Shown: positions 62,414 through 64,000 of the stretch, piece after piece
Layout of the letters: the number at the start of each line of letters is the position of its first letter
Position numbering within the stretch: position 1 is the first letter of the stretch
NCBI RefSeq assembly: GCF_030817415.1
Contig: NZ_JAUSZI010000002.1
Span: forward strand, 9,238,001-9,302,000
DNA: 64,000 nt
Source: Streptomyces umbrinus
Lineage (GTDB): Bacteria > Actinomycetota > Actinomycetes > Streptomycetales > Streptomycetaceae
Reading direction: 5' to 3'
The notes under the pieces: generated by a model
Seen by the model: only the letters and a program-made list of their open reading frames with translations
Databases searched by the model: none
Told to the model about the DNA's origin: nothing
Program-made: the position numbers and the translations under genes

Positions 62414-64000
62414 CTACGCCACCTCCCGCCGGAGTTGGAGCCGCAGCAGCGAGACCAGCCGCCCGTGCCCGTGCAGCGCGAACGCCTCTTCCAGCAGCTC
62501 CTCCTGCGCGTCGGACGACGACTGTTCGCCCAGCCGCGCGAGCAACCGCTCCAGCGCGGCCCGCAGCCACAGCGCGTCCCGCCAGACGCCCTTACCGCCC
62601 GGCACCCCGGAGCCCGACTCCACCCACAGCCCCAGGCACGCCGCCCCGGCGAAGCACAGGCAGTACCGCCGCGCCACGGCGAAGGCCTCTTCAGGGACGT
62701 CGGTCACCACATCCGCGTAGGCGGCCATCTCCTCGTGCACGCGGTCGGCCACGGCCAGCAGGCGCTCGGCCAGCTCGACCGCGTCCTTCAACGCGGGCTC
62801 CTCGGTGGCCCGTTCACGCAGGGCCGCCGTCCAGGCCTGGAGTGCGGCCACCGGAGCCGCGCCTCGCCGTGCGGCCAACTCCAGCTCCGCCGGGTCGAAG
62901 TCCGGGAGCGGCGCCGCGAGATCGCACGCCGTGTGCACGCCGTCCGCGGGTGGCGTCCCGCGCCGCCAGTGACGTACGAGCGAACGGAACTGCAGGATCA
63001 GCGAGGTGAGGTTGACGAGGGTGTTTCCGTCGAAGAGGCCCACGATGCGGTGGTCCCGTTCGACCTTCTGGAACATGCCGTACGAACCCGTGCCGGGGCC
63101 CGACACCAGGAAGGCGCGGGCGCCCAGCAGCTCTCCGAGGGCGGTCAGGATGTCCTCCGTGCCGGTCGGCAGCAGGTACTTGGTGACGGCCGCGACGACG
63201 GAGAGTTCGCCGGCCGTGGTGTGCACCATGCGGGACGCGACCAGGGCCAGTGCCTCATGGGTCAGGACGTCCGCCACCGAGGCCGCCAACAGGGCGCGTG
63301 CCTGAAGGAGTTCGGCCAGCGGGCGTCCGTACAGGCGTCGTTCGCGGGCGAAGTCCAGGGCGATGCGCAGTCCGTGGTCGGCGGCGCCGAGGGACAGTGA
63401 CGCACACATCGTGCGGGTCAGCTGGAGGGACTTGAGGACGGTCTCGATGCCGCCGCCCTCCGGACCGATCAGAGCCTCCCGGTCCACGTACGCCCCGTCG
63501 AGGACGATCCCGGAGATGTCCGCGCCCCGGATGCCGTGCGTCGGCACCTTCGGCAGTGGACGCCAACTTCCGGGCTTCAGAGTCCTCTTGTCGACGAGCA
63601 GCACGCTGAAGCCGCGTGGGCCGCCCTCGGCGGTGGTGCGCGCGAGGACGCAGAGGACCGAGCCGCGGGTCGCGTTGTTGATGAGCCACTTCTCTCCGCG
63701 CAGGACGAACCCCTCGCCGTCCGTGACGGCTTCGACCTCCCCCGCCAACAGGTCGCTCCCGTGGGCCCGTTCGGTGAGCGCCAGCGACACGGGAACCCCC
63801 GCCCGGATGTCGCTCCCGAGCCGCGCCGCCTGCTCCTCGCCGCCCGCGACCCATACGCACACCCCGCCCAGATATGTCTTCCCGTGCGCGACCGCGACCG
63901 TCAGATCGCGGCGCGCCACCGTACGGACCAGATGCAGCGCGTGCTCGTAGTCCCGGAGCCGTCCGCCGTGGCGTACCGGCACGTAATAGTCGGGCAGGCC
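62414..64000 (-). CDS. long acyl-CoA dehydrogenase-like protein, 5' end cut by window
   Basis: At least 528 residues; the N-terminal helical domain continues beyond the window, as the first visible residues (G-L-P-D-Y-Y-V-P-V-R-H-G-G) belong to the usual N-terminal half. L-T-E-R-A-H-G-S-D-L-L and G-E-K-W-L-I-N-N-A are the flavin-binding phrases. The catalytic region reads G-L-F-D-G-N-T-L-V-N-L, i.e. Asp instead of Glu in Y-E-G-T. It has the same C-terminal extension as its downstream paralogue and no gap separates the two genes, suggesting a heteromeric pair. Confidence 0.82.
   Translation of the reverse strand, partial: GLPDYYVPVRHGGRLRDYEHALHLVRTVARRDLTVAVAHGKTYLGGVCVWVAGGEEQAARLGSDIRAGVPVSLALTERAHGSDLLAGEVEAVTDGEGFVLRGEKWLINNATRGSVLCVLARTTAEGGPRGFSVLLVDKRTLKPGSWRPLPKVPTHGIRGADISGIVLDGAYVDREALIGPEGGGIETVLKSLQLTRTMCASLSLGAADHGLRIALDFARERRLYGRPLAELLQARALLAASVADVLTHEALALVASRMVHTTAGELSVVAAVTKYLLPTGTEDILTALGELLGARAFLVSGPGTGSYGMFQKVERDHRIVGLFDGNTLVNLTSLILQFRSLVRHWRRGTPPADGVHTACDLAAPLPDFDPAELELAARRGAAPVAALQAWTAALRERATEEPALKDAVELAERLLAVADRVHEEMAAYADVVTDVPEEAFAVARRYCLCFAGAACLGLWVESGSGVPGGKGVWRDALWLRAALERLLARLGEQSSSDAQEELLEEAFALHGHGRLVSLLRLQLRREVA

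Overview
The window is a high-GC chromosomal segment from a Streptomyces species. The evidence is the mycothiol ligase gene mshC, the complete Pup-proteasome locus, the gylR-glpFKD glycerol regulon, leaderless TAGGCT promoters, twin-lipobox solute-binding proteins and a SARP-linked polyketide cluster. Gene order follows the S. coelicolor SCO1666-to-SCO1631 interval closely. Much of the core (mshC-SCO1664/DUF3090/phosphatase, PAC2, metH, RecB-like nuclease, trmI, arc, dop, pup, prcBA, pafABC, tatAC, helY) is also an ancient block shared with Mycobacterium tuberculosis (about Rv2092c to Rv2135c).

Layout. 1-4.6 kb: a truncated corA, then a phosphatase, DUF3090, SCO1664 kinase-like and mshC series. 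4.6-9.7 kb: an S8 peptidase plus glutamine-rich partner that share a C-terminal domain, a Tat-exported beta-propeller protein, and a PAC2 protein (ParJ-like) with an acidic tail. 9.9-12.8 kb: a purine-salvage trio (nucleoside phosphorylase, deaminase-type amidohydrolase, GntR regulator). 12.9-18.1 kb: glpF-glpK-glpD and gylR with matching candidate operators. 18.5-22.9 kb: metH and a HAD hydrolase. 23.4-26.6 kb: two tandem oligopeptide-type binding lipoproteins without a transporter. 26.7-32.4 kb: response regulator, RecB-like nuclease, site-2 protease, trmI, a secreted protein and a ferredoxin.

32.6-47.7 kb is the Pup-proteasome region: arc, dop, pup, prcB, prcA, then an IS30-family element, a divergent LacI/MFS pair, pafA, two FKBP prolyl isomerases and pafB-pafC. 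Arc feeds pupylated proteins to the PrcBA core, PafA attaches Pup and Dop removes it. PafBC is a transcription factor of the LexA-independent DNA-damage response. 47.7-53.6 kb: small proteins, tatA, tatC, a lipid-kinase-like protein and helY, whose promoter carries a near-perfect PafBC (RecA-NDp) motif.

53.6-64 kb is accessory: a 48-bp tandem repeat, a SARP regulator, and a convergent operon of two long acyl-CoA dehydrogenases (one running off the window), a stand-alone ACP, a KS-AT-ACP polyketide synthase, a KAS III homologue lacking the usual histidine and an alpha/beta hydrolase. This is the edge of a biosynthetic gene cluster whose product I cannot name.

The most notable observations are the IS30 insertion exactly in the loop of the prcBA terminator, the PafBC motif at helY, and the S8 peptidase/glutamine-rich pair.
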